A stretch of 34,961 nt of DNA, from positions 1 through 34,961 of the forward strand of contig NZ_MSIT01000022.1 in assembly GCF_002094885.1 (NCBI RefSeq), written 5' to 3'. A program made the translations under genes and the position numbers. The notes beneath the pieces were generated by a model, which did not search any database, was not told where the DNA came from, and saw only the letters and a list, made by a program, of their open reading frames with translations. Of this stretch, positions 22,847 through 30,692 are shown in pieces. Origin of the DNA: Salibaculum halophilum (GTDB lineage Bacteria; Pseudomonadota; Alphaproteobacteria; Rhodobacterales; Rhodobacteraceae). Position 1 is the stretch's first letter. Each line of letters opens with the position of its first letter.

Positions 22847-24064
22847 TCAGGTGGCGAAGGGGCGCGGGGCGACGACCTGTTCCATCAGGTCGTTGTTCCA
22901 GTCGCCCTCGACGACAAAGTGCGCCGTCCCGCCGAGCATCGCGCCGATGATCAGGTTGTGGTTGACGTAGGCGTAGACACCCGGCTGCTCGAAGGTGTAC
23001 ATCGCCGCCGCCGCGCTGCCGCCGCGGACGAACCATGTCTCCATCCCCGTCATCGGCGGATCGGTGAAGGAGCTTTCCCAGACGTAGTCGCCATGCCCGC
23101 CGATCAGGTGCGGGCGGCTGTCCACGTTGCACGAATTGTGCACCATCAGCACGGTCTCGCCGACCTTGGCCTTCAACGCGTTCTCGCCCGTCAGGGCCCC
23201 GACCGCGCCGTTGAACACCTGGTGCGTCGGCACCAGCCCGCGCATGGCCTCGAGGCTGTCGGCATAGTCGTCGCCGGCGGCGTCATAGGTCTTGTAGTCG
23301 CCGTTCTCGTCCGTCGGCAGGTAGTAGTCCTGTTCCCCGAAATAGGCGATGCTGTCATAGCGCAGCGGGTTGCCCCGGGCATCCTTGAGCCCGTCGCGCG
23401 GCAGCACCATGATGGCACCGTTCATGCCGTGGGTGACGTGATAGGGGATCATCGCGCCGCCGGGGGCGCAGTGGTAGGTGAAGCAGCCGGGCTTGATCGC
23501 CTTCCAGCGCAGCACGGTTTCCTCGCCGGGGTAGACATGCGTCAGCCCGCCGCCGCCGAGGGCGCCTGTCGAGGCGTGGAAGTCAATGTTGTGCTCCATC
23601 ATGCTGTCATGCGGGTTGCGCAGGGTCAGCTCGACCATGTCGCCTTCGTGCACGATGATCAGCGGGCCGGGGACCGACCCGTTATAGGTCAGCGCCCAGA
23701 CCTCGGCGCCGGTATCCTCGTCGACGACCATGAGTTTCTCGGTGGTATCCATTGTGATCTCGACGATCTTGGGTCCGCCGGTCGCGACCTGGTCATGGTC
23801 GGGCGCGAAAGGCGGCGCGACTAGTTCCTGCTTGACGCGGGTATAGCCCGACAGGTCGGCGGGTTTCGCGGTGCTATCGGCGCTCTGTTCGCCGGCGGCC
23901 TTGTAGAGCCGCGCCGAGGCCGCGTTGGCCCGGTCGAGCCGGGGCGCCCGCGGGCCGGTCATGGCGGCCGTGCCGGTCATGGCGGCGGCGCCGGCCAGAA
24001 CCGAGCCGCGCAGCACGTTGCGGCGGCTTGTCGTCGACAGTCTGGGGTTGATGAATTTGGTCAT
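22847..24064 (-). CDS. nirK: copper-containing nitrite reductase (NO-forming)
   Basis: NirK, 405 aa, reduces nitrite to NO in the periplasm. A Tat signal with twin arginines SRRNVLRG is at about residues 13-20. Copper ligands are visible: EHNIDFHA supplies type-1 and type-2 histidines with the catalytic Asp; [21 protein letters not shown] contains the type-2 His, the type-1 Cys, a His and Met; the later PHLIGGHGD carries the catalytic His and YVNHNLI the last type-2 His. The start at 24064 has GGAGGG upstream; a further ATG at 24076 is in frame. It is preceded by the pseudoazurin gene (57 bp) and followed by nirV. Confidence 0.97.
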   Translation of the reverse strand: MTKFINPRLSTTSRRNVLRGSVLAGAAAMTGTAAMTGPRAPRLDRANAASARLYKAAGEQSADSTAKPADLSGYTRVKQELVAPPFAPDHDQVATGGPKIVEITMDTTEKLMVVDEDTGAEVWALTYNGSVPGPLIIVHEGDMVELTLRNPHDSMMEHNIDFHASTGALGGGGLTHVYPGEETVLRWKAIKPGCFTYHCAPGGAMIPYHVTHGMNGAIMVLPRDGLKDARGNPLRYDSIAYFGEQDYYLPTDENGDYKTYDAAGDDYADSLEAMRGLVPTHQVFNGAVGALTGENALKAKVGETVLMVHNSCNVDSRPHLIGGHGDYVWESSFTDPPMTGMETWFVRGGSAAAAMYTFEQPGVYAYVNHNLIIGAMLGGTAHFVVEGDWNNDLMEQVVAPRPFAT

Positions 24065-24121
24065 GGGGCCCTCCATGGGGGGTATGGTTGCAGGTGCATC
24101 GGCTCGCGCACCGGAAAAGTT

Positions 24122-24553
24122 TCAGAGGTTGTCGAGCTGGGCCTCGAAGCGTTGCTTGGCCCGGGGCGGCACGCGGCCCGCGAGGTAGCCCTCGGGGACC
24201 TCGGCATCGCCCACGGCGATGGTCATCACCATGCCCATGGCGTAGTGCGGCGTGCACCGGACGGCGTAGAGGCCGTCCTCGGTCAGCGTGACCTCGATCT
24301 CCTCGTTGATACGGCCCGAGAACCCCTCGGCGCCGTCGGGGATCATGCCGTCGACGCTCTCGGCGTTGTGGCCGGGGTCGATGGCGAGGAACTTGATCGT
24401 GTCGCCCGGCGCGGCCTGCACGAAGGCGGGCTCGAAGACCATGCGTTCGCCGTCGCTGCCCTTGTTGAGCATCTCGACTTCAAAGGTTTCGGCGACGGCG
24501 GCGCCGCCCATCAGGGCGGCGAGGGCGAGGCCGGTTGCAAGGGGTCTGATCAT
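24122..24553 (-). CDS. pseudoazurin (periplasmic type-1 copper electron carrier)
   Basis: A 143-aa cupredoxin with an N-terminal signal peptide cleaved after about residue 21 (AAVA-ETF). Type-1 copper ligands: His62 in PGHNAES, Cys100 and His103 in RCTPHYAMGM, and Met108, with the pseudoazurin spacing. The C-terminal helix VPPRAKQRFEAQLDNL is family-typical. It is the natural electron donor to NirK, encoded directly downstream. The gene begins 64 bp from the regulator box at 24617-24632 and is the first gene of the operon. Confidence 0.95.
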   Translation of the reverse strand: MIRPLATGLALAALMGGAAVAETFEVEMLNKGSDGERMVFEPAFVQAAPGDTIKFLAIDPGHNAESVDGMIPDGAEGFSGRINEEIEVTLTEDGLYAVRCTPHYAMGMVMTIAVGDAEVPEGYLAGRVPPRAKQRFEAQLDNL

Positions 24554-24616
24554 CGGTTTGTCCTTTCAGATCATCGTTGCGATCGAGGGAATATTACCCT
24601 GTCCGTCAGGGTGCGT

Positions 24617-24632
24617 TTTGCGCTGGCACAAA
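24617..24632. promoter_or_regulatory. Crp/Fnr-type (NnrR-like) box shared by pseudoazurin and the regulator gene
   Basis: TTTG-CGCTGGCA-CAAA, a palindrome symmetric at 12 of 16 positions, inside a 20-base stretch (TTTG to ACTCC) repeated identically upstream of norC at 25681. It lies between the divergent pseudoazurin and Crp/Fnr genes, about 70 bp from each start codon, a distance suitable for class II activation in either direction. Binding by the adjacent regulator is inferred. Confidence 0.75.
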
Positions 24633-24697
24633 CTCCCGCACGATCAGGCCGGAATGCCGCGTTGGTGTCGCCGTCCAATCTGTGGCAAGAAATGCGG

Positions 24698-25414
24698 ATG
24701 GACGATGCTCCCGCTCGCAAGACCCTGCCGCGGCTCGACGAGAGCCTGCTGACGCACCTGCCGCCATTCTCGCGCCTCGAGACCCGGCAGATCCGCACGG
24801 TTTTGGACCAGGCCACGTCACGGCGCTACGAGGCAGGCGTTTCGATCTTCGAAGAAGGCCACCCCGCGGAACGGTTCTACATGCTGCTGGATGGCTATGT
24901 TCGCGTCGTCCGGACGTCACCCACAGGCGAACAGGTCACGGCGTTGCATATCCCGGCGGGGCAGTTGTTGGGCATCGCCAAAGCCATCGGGCGCGACACC
25001 TACCCGGCTACCGCCGTGGCGGCGACCGAGTCCATCGCGCTCAGCTGGCCGATGCGGCTTTGGGATACCTTCGTTGCCGACTACGAGGGGTTCGCCACGG
25101 AGACGTACAAGACGTTGGGCAACAGGCTTTCCGAAGTGCACAGCCACGTCATGGAAATGGCCACCCAGCAGGTCGAACAGCGGGTGGCCAATGCCCTGCT
25201 GCGCCTGATCAACCAGACCGGCCGCAAGGTCGAGGACGGCATAGAAATCGACTTTCCGATCACCCGGCAGGACCTGTCGGAACTCACCGCTACGACGCTG
25301 CACACCGTCAGCCGGGTGCTCAGCGGCTGGGAAAAGCGCGGCCTTGTCGAAAGCCGGCGCAAGCGCATCACCGTGCGCGACCCCCATGCCCTGATGGTTC
25401 TCGGCCAGGGATGA
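24698..25414 (+). CDS. nnrR: Crp/Fnr-family regulator, NnrR/DnrD type
   Basis: A 238-aa regulator with an N-terminal cyclic-nucleotide-binding-like domain (FEEGHPAERFYMLLDGYVRV), a long dimerisation helix (HSHVMEMATQQVEQRVANAL) and a C-terminal Crp HTH (ITRQDLSELTATTLHTVSRVL). It has no cysteine at all, so it cannot carry an FNR-type Fe-S cluster; NNR/NnrR proteins, thought to sense NO through heme, share this trait. The recognition helix has His-Thr-Val-Ser-Arg where FNR has Glu-x-x-Ser-Arg. Start at 24698; an in-frame ATG at 24692 is the alternative. Position between the nir and nor arms supports control of both. Confidence 0.88.
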   Translation: MDDAPARKTLPRLDESLLTHLPPFSRLETRQIRTVLDQATSRRYEAGVSIFEEGHPAERFYMLLDGYVRVVRTSPTGEQVTALHIPAGQLLGIAKAIGRDTYPATAVAATESIALSWPMRLWDTFVADYEGFATETYKTLGNRLSEVHSHVMEMATQQVEQRVANALLRLINQTGRKVEDGIEIDFPITRQDLSELTATTLHTVSRVLSGWEKRGLVESRRKRITVRDPHALMVLGQG

Positions 25415-25420
25415 CGTCCA

Positions 25421-25633
25421 TCAGGCCAACCCGGCGGCCCGCATCAGCTCCCACAGGAACAGCTCTTCATCCAGGTGATAGGCCGCACAGGCATCGCTCA
25501 CCGTGTGGATCGGGCTGACGAGGCACCCCACGCAGAGCATCCCGTGCCGCAGGAAGACCGAGATGGTCTGCGGCCATTCGGTCATCAGATCGGCCAGCGG
25601 CAGGTCCGGGTCGTCAATACGGATACGCGCCAT
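25421..25633 (-). CDS. DUF1858 domain protein, 70 aa
   Basis: The whole protein is a DUF1858 domain: LPLADLMTEWPQTISVFLRHGMLCVGCLVSPIHTVSDACAAYH, with the family CxxC (Cys-Val-Gly-Cys) after HGM. The domain occurs alone or fused to hybrid-cluster-like or hemerythrin-like proteins and is common in anaerobic and nitrosative-stress gene sets; its role is unknown. The ATG follows GGAGG. It is convergent with the regulator gene (6 bp between stops) and divergent from norC, sharing the box at 25681-25696, so it is probably co-induced with the NO reductase. Confidence 0.88.
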   Translation of the reverse strand: MARIRIDDPDLPLADLMTEWPQTISVFLRHGMLCVGCLVSPIHTVSDACAAYHLDEELFLWELMRAAGLA

Positions 25634-25680
25634 CGGGAACCTCCTTTCGGGATCACCCTAGGCGCGCCATCGCGCCGAAC

Positions 25681-25696
25681 TTTGCGCTGGCACAAA
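25681..25696. promoter_or_regulatory. Crp/Fnr-type (NnrR-like) box upstream of norC and DUF1858
   Basis: Same TTTG-CGCTGGCA-CAAA palindrome as at 24617, within 20 identical bases. It is centred 66 bp before the norC ATG and 55 bp before the DUF1858 ATG, so one site can serve both directions. Confidence 0.75.
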
Positions 25697-25754
25697 CTCC
25701 TTCGCCGACGGCGGGACTAGGAACCGGGCATCCCGCACTCAAGGAGGCCCGATC

Positions 25755-26207
25755 ATGGCTGAATTCCTGACGAAATCCCGGGCGCGCAACATCTTCTACG
25801 GGGGCTCGATCTTCTTCGTCGTGGTCTTCGTGGCGATGACCGTCCATTCGCACCGCTACGTGGTGCAGACCTCGACCGCCGGCATGGAGCTGAGCGACGC
25901 GGTCGTTCACGGCAAGCATGTCTGGGAGGAACACTCCTGCATCAACTGCCACAGCCTGCACGGCGAGGGTGCCTATTTCGCACCCGAACTGGGCAACGTG
26001 ATGACGCGCTGGGGCGTGCGTGACGACCCCGAGGGCGCTTTCCAGACCCTCAAGGGCTGGATCGCGGCCCAGCCCAGCGGCATCGAGGGCCGCCGCCAGA
26101 TGCCCGCCTACGACATGACCGACGAGGACCTGCGCGGCCTCGCCGAATTCCTGCGCTGGGCCGACCAGACAGACACCCAGGGCTGGCCGCCCACCGACGC
26201 CGGATAA
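25755..26207 (+). CDS. norC: nitric oxide reductase subunit C (cytochrome c)
   Basis: NorC, 150 aa, is the membrane-anchored monoheme cytochrome c of the cNOR complex, passing electrons to NorB. One N-terminal anchor (IFYGGSIFFVVVFVAMTV, about 13-30) places the heme domain in the periplasm. The heme motif is C62-I-N-C65-H66, followed by GEGAYFAPELGNV and the probable axial Met in RRQMPAYDM. AAGGAGG is upstream of the start. norB begins 12 bp downstream. Confidence 0.97.
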   Translation: MAEFLTKSRARNIFYGGSIFFVVVFVAMTVHSHRYVVQTSTAGMELSDAVVHGKHVWEEHSCINCHSLHGEGAYFAPELGNVMTRWGVRDDPEGAFQTLKGWIAAQPSGIEGRRQMPAYDMTDEDLRGLAEFLRWADQTDTQGWPPTDAG

Positions 26208-26219
26208 GGAGGCATCACG

Positions 26220-27569
26220 ATGAAATACGAAACACAGAGAATCGCCTACTGGTACATCCTCGCCGCGCTCGGCCTTTTCGCCGTTCAGGTGCTGGGCGGG
26301 CTGATCGCCGGATGGATTTACGTTGCCCCCAATTTCCTGTCGGAGATCCTGCCGTTCAACGTGATCCGCATGATCCATACCAATGCGCTGATCGTCTGGT
26401 TGCTGCTGGGCTTCTTCGGCGCGGCCTATTTCCTTGTCCCCGAGGAGTCGGAACGCGAAATATGGTCGCCGAGGCTGGCCTATGTCCAGCTGGTCATCCT
26501 CGTGGTCGGCACGCTGGGCGCGGTGGGCAGCTACCTTGTCGGCATCCATGGCGGGCGCGAGTTCCTCGAACAGCCCCTTTGGGTCAAGTTCGGCATTCTC
26601 GTCGCCGCGCTGATCTTCCTGCTCAACATCTCCATGACCGTGCTGTCGGGCAAGAAGACGGCGATCACCGGTGTCCTTCTCATGGGGCTGTGGCTGCTGT
26701 CGCTGCTCTGGATCTTCGCCTTCATCAACCCCGACAACCTGTCGCTCGACAAGATGTACTGGTGGTTCGTCGTCCACCTCTGGGTCGAGGCGACCTGGGA
26801 GCTGGTCATGGCCGCGATCCTTGCCTTCCTTCTGCTCAAGCTGACGGGCGTGGACCGCGAGGTGGTGGAAAAATGGCTTTACGTCATCGTCGCCACGGCG
26901 CTGTTTTCCGGCATCCTTGGCACCGGGCACCACTTCTACTGGATCGGCCTGCCGGGCTACTGGCAATGGGTCGGGTCGATCTTCTCGACCTTCGAGGTGG
27001 TCCCCTTCTTCCTGATGATGTCCTTCGCCTTCGTCATGGTCTGGAAGGGCCGCAAGAACCACCCCAACAAGGCCGCGCTGCTGTGGTCGCTGGGGTCCTC
27101 GACCGTGGCCTTCTTCGGCGCGGGGGTCTGGGGCTTTCTGCACACGCTGCACGGGGTGAATTTCTACAGCCACGGCACGCAGATCACCGCGGCGCACGGG
27201 CACCTGGCCTTCTACGGGGCCTATGTGGCGCTGAACCTCGCGGTCTTCAGCTACGCCATGCCGATGCTGCGGCAACGCGCGCCCTACAACCAGGTGCTCA
27301 ACATGGCGTCCTTCTGGCTGATGACCGGCGGCATGGCCTTCATGACCTTCGTGCTGACCTTCGCGGGCACGATCCAGACGCACATGCAGCGCGTCATCGG
27401 CGACTATTACATGAGCGTGCAGGACAGCCTGTCGATATTCTACCTGATGCGCTTCGGGGCCGGGGCGGCGGTGGTCATCGGGGCGCTGCTGTTCATCTAT
27501 TCGCTGCTCGTGGTGCGCAAGACCGAGGTTATTGCGCCCGGCCCCGCCAACCCAGCCCCCGGAGAATGA
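26220..27569 (+). CDS. norB: nitric oxide reductase subunit B
   Basis: NorB, 449 aa with about 12 membrane helices, reduces two NO to N2O at a heme b3/FeB centre. Helix II carries the low-spin heme His in IRMIHTNALIVWLL. VVHLWVEATWELVMAA supplies an FeB His and the conserved Glu, GTGHHFYWIG gives the two adjacent FeB histidines, and HGTQITAAHGHLAFYGAY contains the proximal heme ligands. There is no quinol-oxidising N-terminal extension, so this is the cytochrome-c-dependent type, consistent with norC upstream. Confidence 0.98.
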   Translation: MKYETQRIAYWYILAALGLFAVQVLGGLIAGWIYVAPNFLSEILPFNVIRMIHTNALIVWLLLGFFGAAYFLVPEESEREIWSPRLAYVQLVILVVGTLGAVGSYLVGIHGGREFLEQPLWVKFGILVAALIFLLNISMTVLSGKKTAITGVLLMGLWLLSLLWIFAFINPDNLSLDKMYWWFVVHLWVEATWELVMAAILAFLLLKLTGVDREVVEKWLYVIVATALFSGILGTGHHFYWIGLPGYWQWVGSIFSTFEVVPFFLMMSFAFVMVWKGRKNHPNKAALLWSLGSSTVAFFGAGVWGFLHTLHGVNFYSHGTQITAAHGHLAFYGAYVALNLAVFSYAMPMLRQRAPYNQVLNMASFWLMTGGMAFMTFVLTFAGTIQTHMQRVIGDYYMSVQDSLSIFYLMRFGAGAAVVIGALLFIYSLLVVRKTEVIAPGPANPAPGE

Positions 27570-27572
27570 GCC

Positions 27573-28367
27573 ATGAACATGCAAACGACACCAACCCTGC
27601 CGTACTACGAGCCCACCGGCCGCGAATGCGACCTGTTCGAGACGGCCCATGACAATGGCCTGCCCCTTCTTCTGAAGGGGCCGACCGGCTGCGGCAAGAC
27701 CCGCTTTGTCGAACACATGGCCGCGAAGCTGGGCAAGCCGCTCTATACCGTGGCCTGCCACGACGACCTGTCCTCAGCCGACCTGATCGGGCGTTACCTG
27801 CTGAAGGGCGGAGAGACCGTCTGGGTCGACGGGCCCTTGACCCGCGCCGTGCGCGAGGGCGGGATCTGCTACCTTGATGAGGTGGTCGAGGCGCGCAAGG
27901 ACGTCACGGTTGTGCTGCACCCGCTGACCGACACCCGGCGCAGCCTGATGATCGACCGCACGGGCGAGGAACTGGTCGCGCCACCGGGCTTCATGCTGGT
28001 GGCCAGCTACAACCCGGGGTATCAGAACGTGCTCAAGCGGCTGAAACCCTCGACCCGGCAGCGGTTCCTTTCGATCTCTTTCGATTTCCCGAAGGCAGAA
28101 ACGGAAATCGACGTTGTCGCGGCCGAAAGCGGGCTGGAACCGGGGCGCGTTGCCCCACTGGTGCGGCTGGCCGGGCATATCCGCAATCTGTCGGGCATGG
28201 ACCTGGAAGAGGGCGTCTCGACCCGCCTGCTGATTTACGCCGCGACGCTGATGGCCGGTGGCACGGGTATCGACTACGCACTGGAGGCCGCGGTGATCGA
28301 ACCGCTCAGCGATGAGCCAGACGTGCAGCAGGCGCTGCGCGACCTGGTCGCGACGATCTACGGGTAG
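27573..28367 (+). CDS. norQ: NorQ, MoxR-type AAA+ ATPase
   Basis: A 264-aa AAA+ protein: Walker A GPTGCGKTR at about 36-44, Walker B ICYLDEVVEARKDV, sensor region VASYNPGYQNVLKRL and arginine-finger region STRQRFLSI. NorQ acts in the cytoplasm with the VWA protein NorD to insert the FeB iron into NorB. The ATG lies 3 bp after the norB stop, so translation is tightly linked. The gene ends 4 bp before norD. Confidence 0.95.
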   Translation: MNMQTTPTLPYYEPTGRECDLFETAHDNGLPLLLKGPTGCGKTRFVEHMAAKLGKPLYTVACHDDLSSADLIGRYLLKGGETVWVDGPLTRAVREGGICYLDEVVEARKDVTVVLHPLTDTRRSLMIDRTGEELVAPPGFMLVASYNPGYQNVLKRLKPSTRQRFLSISFDFPKAETEIDVVAAESGLEPGRVAPLVRLAGHIRNLSGMDLEEGVSTRLLIYAATLMAGGTGIDYALEAAVIEPLSDEPDVQQALRDLVATIYG

Positions 28368-28371
28368 GGCC

Positions 28372-30255
28372 ATGCATCTGCGCGACCTGATGGAGCCCGA
28401 AGAGACGGTCGGCAACCTCTGGCACGACATGGCCAGCGGCATCGGGGCGGATGTCACCCATCCGCAGGCGGGGGTGACCCTTGCCGCGGTTCGGCCCAGC
28501 CTGGCTGTGCTGTTCCGCGGCCTGGGCGGTGCGCCTGGGGTGGAACTGGCCGAGGCCCCGGCGACCCTCGTGCAGCATCGCCGTCCCCTCCGGCGCAAGC
28601 TGGGGGCCGAGCGCGACCGCGAATGGATCGCCCGGTTCGACGGCGAACGGCTGACCCTGCCGCCCGTGATGGCCGCCTTTCCCGACCCCGCCCTGAACCG
28701 CGCCGCCTATTTCTGGCTGACCGCGCTGGCGGCCACGGCCGATCCGGAGCAGATGGACCTTGACCAGACCGGGCCCGCGCATGACTGCGCGCAGATCCGG
28801 GCCAACGCCCGGGCCGCCGATGCGGCCCATGCGGCTTGTCCGGGGCTGCGGCGGGCCTATGCCGAGATGGCGCGGCACTGCGCCGAGGCGCGCCCTGACG
28901 TGACGCGCCCCGCACAGGAAGCGGCGCTGGAGGCCGCGATCCGGGATCAGCTTTGCGGCCACACGCCGGAGTTGGCCGCGGCCCCAGCCGCGCGCGGTTA
29001 CATGCCCATGGCCCCCGTGCCGATCTGGCTGCGCTTCGCCGCGCCGGGCAAAGGCGATGCGGCCGAGGAGGCGGCGCCTGATCCGGCCGCGCCGCCCCCG
29101 GCTGCCGAGCAAACCAGCCGCAAGCTGGGCGAGCGCAAGGACCAGGATCAGCACAACCGCAAGGACAGCTTTATCATCCACCGCTTCGAGTCGATCCTGT
29201 CCTGGGTCGAGTCGATGAACATCAATCGCAGCGTCGACGATGACGACGACGAGAACGCCCAAAAGGCCGCCGACGACCAGGACCGCATCACCCTGTCGAA
29301 ACAGGCCCGCAAGGTCGCCACCCGCCTGCGCCTGCACCTGGACCTGTCGCCGGCCGATGCGGACCACGAGGCGCTGGCCGGCAAACACACCTACCCCGAA
29401 TGGAACCACCGCGCGCGCAGCTACATGGACGCGCACTGCCGCGTGCTGGACGCGCCCGTGGCCCCGTCGGGCACCCCCTTCGCTCCCGATGCGCGCCGGA
29501 TGCGCGAGGTGCGCCGCCAGTTCGAGGCCCTGCGCCCGCGCCGCGTGCTGCAACCGCGCCAGGTGGACGGCACGGAGCTGGACCTCGACGCGGTGCTGAC
29601 CGCGCGCGCCGATCTCGCCGCCACCGGGCGCGGGTCCGACCGCATCTGGCAATCGGCCCGGCAGGTCGACCGGGATGTCTCGGTCGCGTTCCTGATCGAC
29701 ACCTCGCGCTCGACCGAATCCGCCATCGGCGATACCAGCGTGATCGAGGTCGCGCGCGAGACCATGGCGGCGCTTGCGGGTGGCATCGACGCGGCCGGCG
29801 ACAGGCTTGGCATCTGGGGCTTTTCATCGCTGCGCCGTGACCGCGTGTTCCTGAGCCGCTGCAAGGCTTTCGACGCGCCCATGTCGCCAGAGATCACCGC
29901 CAATATCGGTGCCCTGACCCCCGGCCACTATACCCGCCTCGGGGCCGCGATTCGCCACGTCAGCGCGCAACTGGCCGACGAGCCGAGCGCGCGCAGGCTG
30001 CTGATCGTGCTGACAGACGGCAAGCCCAACGACCTGGACCACTACGAGGGGCAGCACGGCATCGAGGACAGCCACATGGCCGTGCGCGAGGCCCGAAATG
30101 CCGGCCAGAGCCTGCACGGCATCGTCATCGACGCGGACGGTCAGGACTGGTTCGCCCGCATCTTCGGGCGTGGCGGCTTCACCCTGCTGCCCACGCCCGA
30201 GCGCCTGTCCCGGGCCTTGCCCGACATCTACCGCACCCTGACACAGGAGACCTGA
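28372..30255 (+). CDS. norD: NorD, VWA-domain maturation protein
   Basis: A 627-aa partner of NorQ. The C-terminal von Willebrand A domain begins near residue 436 (VSVAFLIDTSRSTES), with the MIDAS D443-T-S-R-S, and includes LGIWGFSSLRRDRVF and LLIVLTDGKPNDLDHYEG. The middle carries an acidic run (VDDDDDENAQKAADDQD) and the N-terminal half is helical and Ala-rich. NorQ and NorD are needed for active cNOR. The start at 28372 (MHLRDLMEPEETVG) was chosen by homology. A 58-codon gene starts one base after its stop. Confidence 0.95.
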   Translation: MHLRDLMEPEETVGNLWHDMASGIGADVTHPQAGVTLAAVRPSLAVLFRGLGGAPGVELAEAPATLVQHRRPLRRKLGAERDREWIARFDGERLTLPPVMAAFPDPALNRAAYFWLTALAATADPEQMDLDQTGPAHDCAQIRANARAADAAHAACPGLRRAYAEMARHCAEARPDVTRPAQEAALEAAIRDQLCGHTPELAAAPAARGYMPMAPVPIWLRFAAPGKGDAAEEAAPDPAAPPPAAEQTSRKLGERKDQDQHNRKDSFIIHRFESILSWVESMNINRSVDDDDDENAQKAADDQDRITLSKQARKVATRLRLHLDLSPADADHEALAGKHTYPEWNHRARSYMDAHCRVLDAPVAPSGTPFAPDARRMREVRRQFEALRPRRVLQPRQVDGTELDLDAVLTARADLAATGRGSDRIWQSARQVDRDVSVAFLIDTSRSTESAIGDTSVIEVARETMAALAGGIDAAGDRLGIWGFSSLRRDRVFLSRCKAFDAPMSPEITANIGALTPGHYTRLGAAIRHVSAQLADEPSARRLLIVLTDGKPNDLDHYEGQHGIEDSHMAVREARNAGQSLHGIVIDADGQDWFARIFGRGGFTLLPTPERLSRALPDIYRTLTQET

Positions 30256-30256
30256 C

Positions 30257-30433
30257 ATGCGCCGACTGATGCCGCTTTTGCCCGCCCTGCTCGCATCGCC
30301 CGCCCTGGCCGAAGAGTTCGATCGCCCCATACCGCAGGCGCAATCGGCCACGGCCGAGCTCTGGTATGCCCTGGCCTGCCTGGCGCTTGTCGTGGCCATG
30401 ATCGCGGTGCAGCGGCTGGTGGCGCGCCGATGA
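30257..30433 (+). CDS. 58-aa single-TM small protein between norD and nnrS
   Basis: A short gene, easily missed. It encodes an N-terminal signal-like segment (MRRLMPLLPALLASPALAEE), a short polar linker and one transmembrane helix (LWYALACLALVVAMIAVQ) ending in basic RLVARR, which fits an N-out, C-in topology after cleavage. ATG lies one base after the norD stop with an AGGAGA upstream, and its TGA overlaps the next ATG (ATGA). The tight coupling on both sides argues that it is a real gene. No family recognised; the position is that of small NorF/NnrT-type accessory proteins in other nor clusters. Confidence 0.7.
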   Translation: MRRLMPLLPALLASPALAEEFDRPIPQAQSATAELWYALACLALVVAMIAVQRLVARR

Positions 30434-30690
30434 CGCGGCCGATAACAGAGCGGGGCTGGCCGACATACAAGATCGCGCTGGCGCTCTACCCGTTCGGGGC
30501 CGGGGCGGCGGCGGTCAACGTCTTCTTCGCCGCGCTCATCTTCAGCTGGGTCGGCGGCCCGGTCCTGTCCACGGCATGGTCGATCGGGCTCGGCTGCGTG
30601 ATCGGGGCCCCGGCAACGTGGTATTTCGCGCGGCATATCCGCAGGCTCATGGACACGGCAGACGCGGGCACCGACCCCGCAGGAGAATGA
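30430..30690 (+). CDS. 86-aa two-helix membrane protein in the nor cluster
   Basis: Two hydrophobic segments (YPFGAGAAAVNVFFAALIFS and LSTAWSIGLGCVIGAPATWY) followed by a basic turn FARHIRRLMD and a polar tail. It overlaps the upstream 58-aa gene by four bases (ATGA), and its own stop is three bases from the nnrS ATG. The order norCBQD-nnrT-nnrU has been reported in Rhodobacter sphaeroides 2.4.3; this gene could correspond to nnrT, but I cannot verify that by sequence. Function unknown. Confidence 0.75.
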   Translation: MTRPITERGWPTYKIALALYPFGAGAAAVNVFFAALIFSWVGGPVLSTAWSIGLGCVIGAPATWYFARHIRRLMDTADAGTDPAGE

Positions 30691-30692
30691 AC

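Noticed and set aside
22001-23824. A 607-codon plus-strand frame across nirV and nirK
   Set aside because: No recognisable domain; antisense to two clear genes.
25653-27761. A 702-codon open frame antisense to norC and norB
   Set aside because: Composition is that of a GC-rich shadow (His, Gln, Asp, Glu repeats) and the plus strand encodes unmistakable NorC and NorB.
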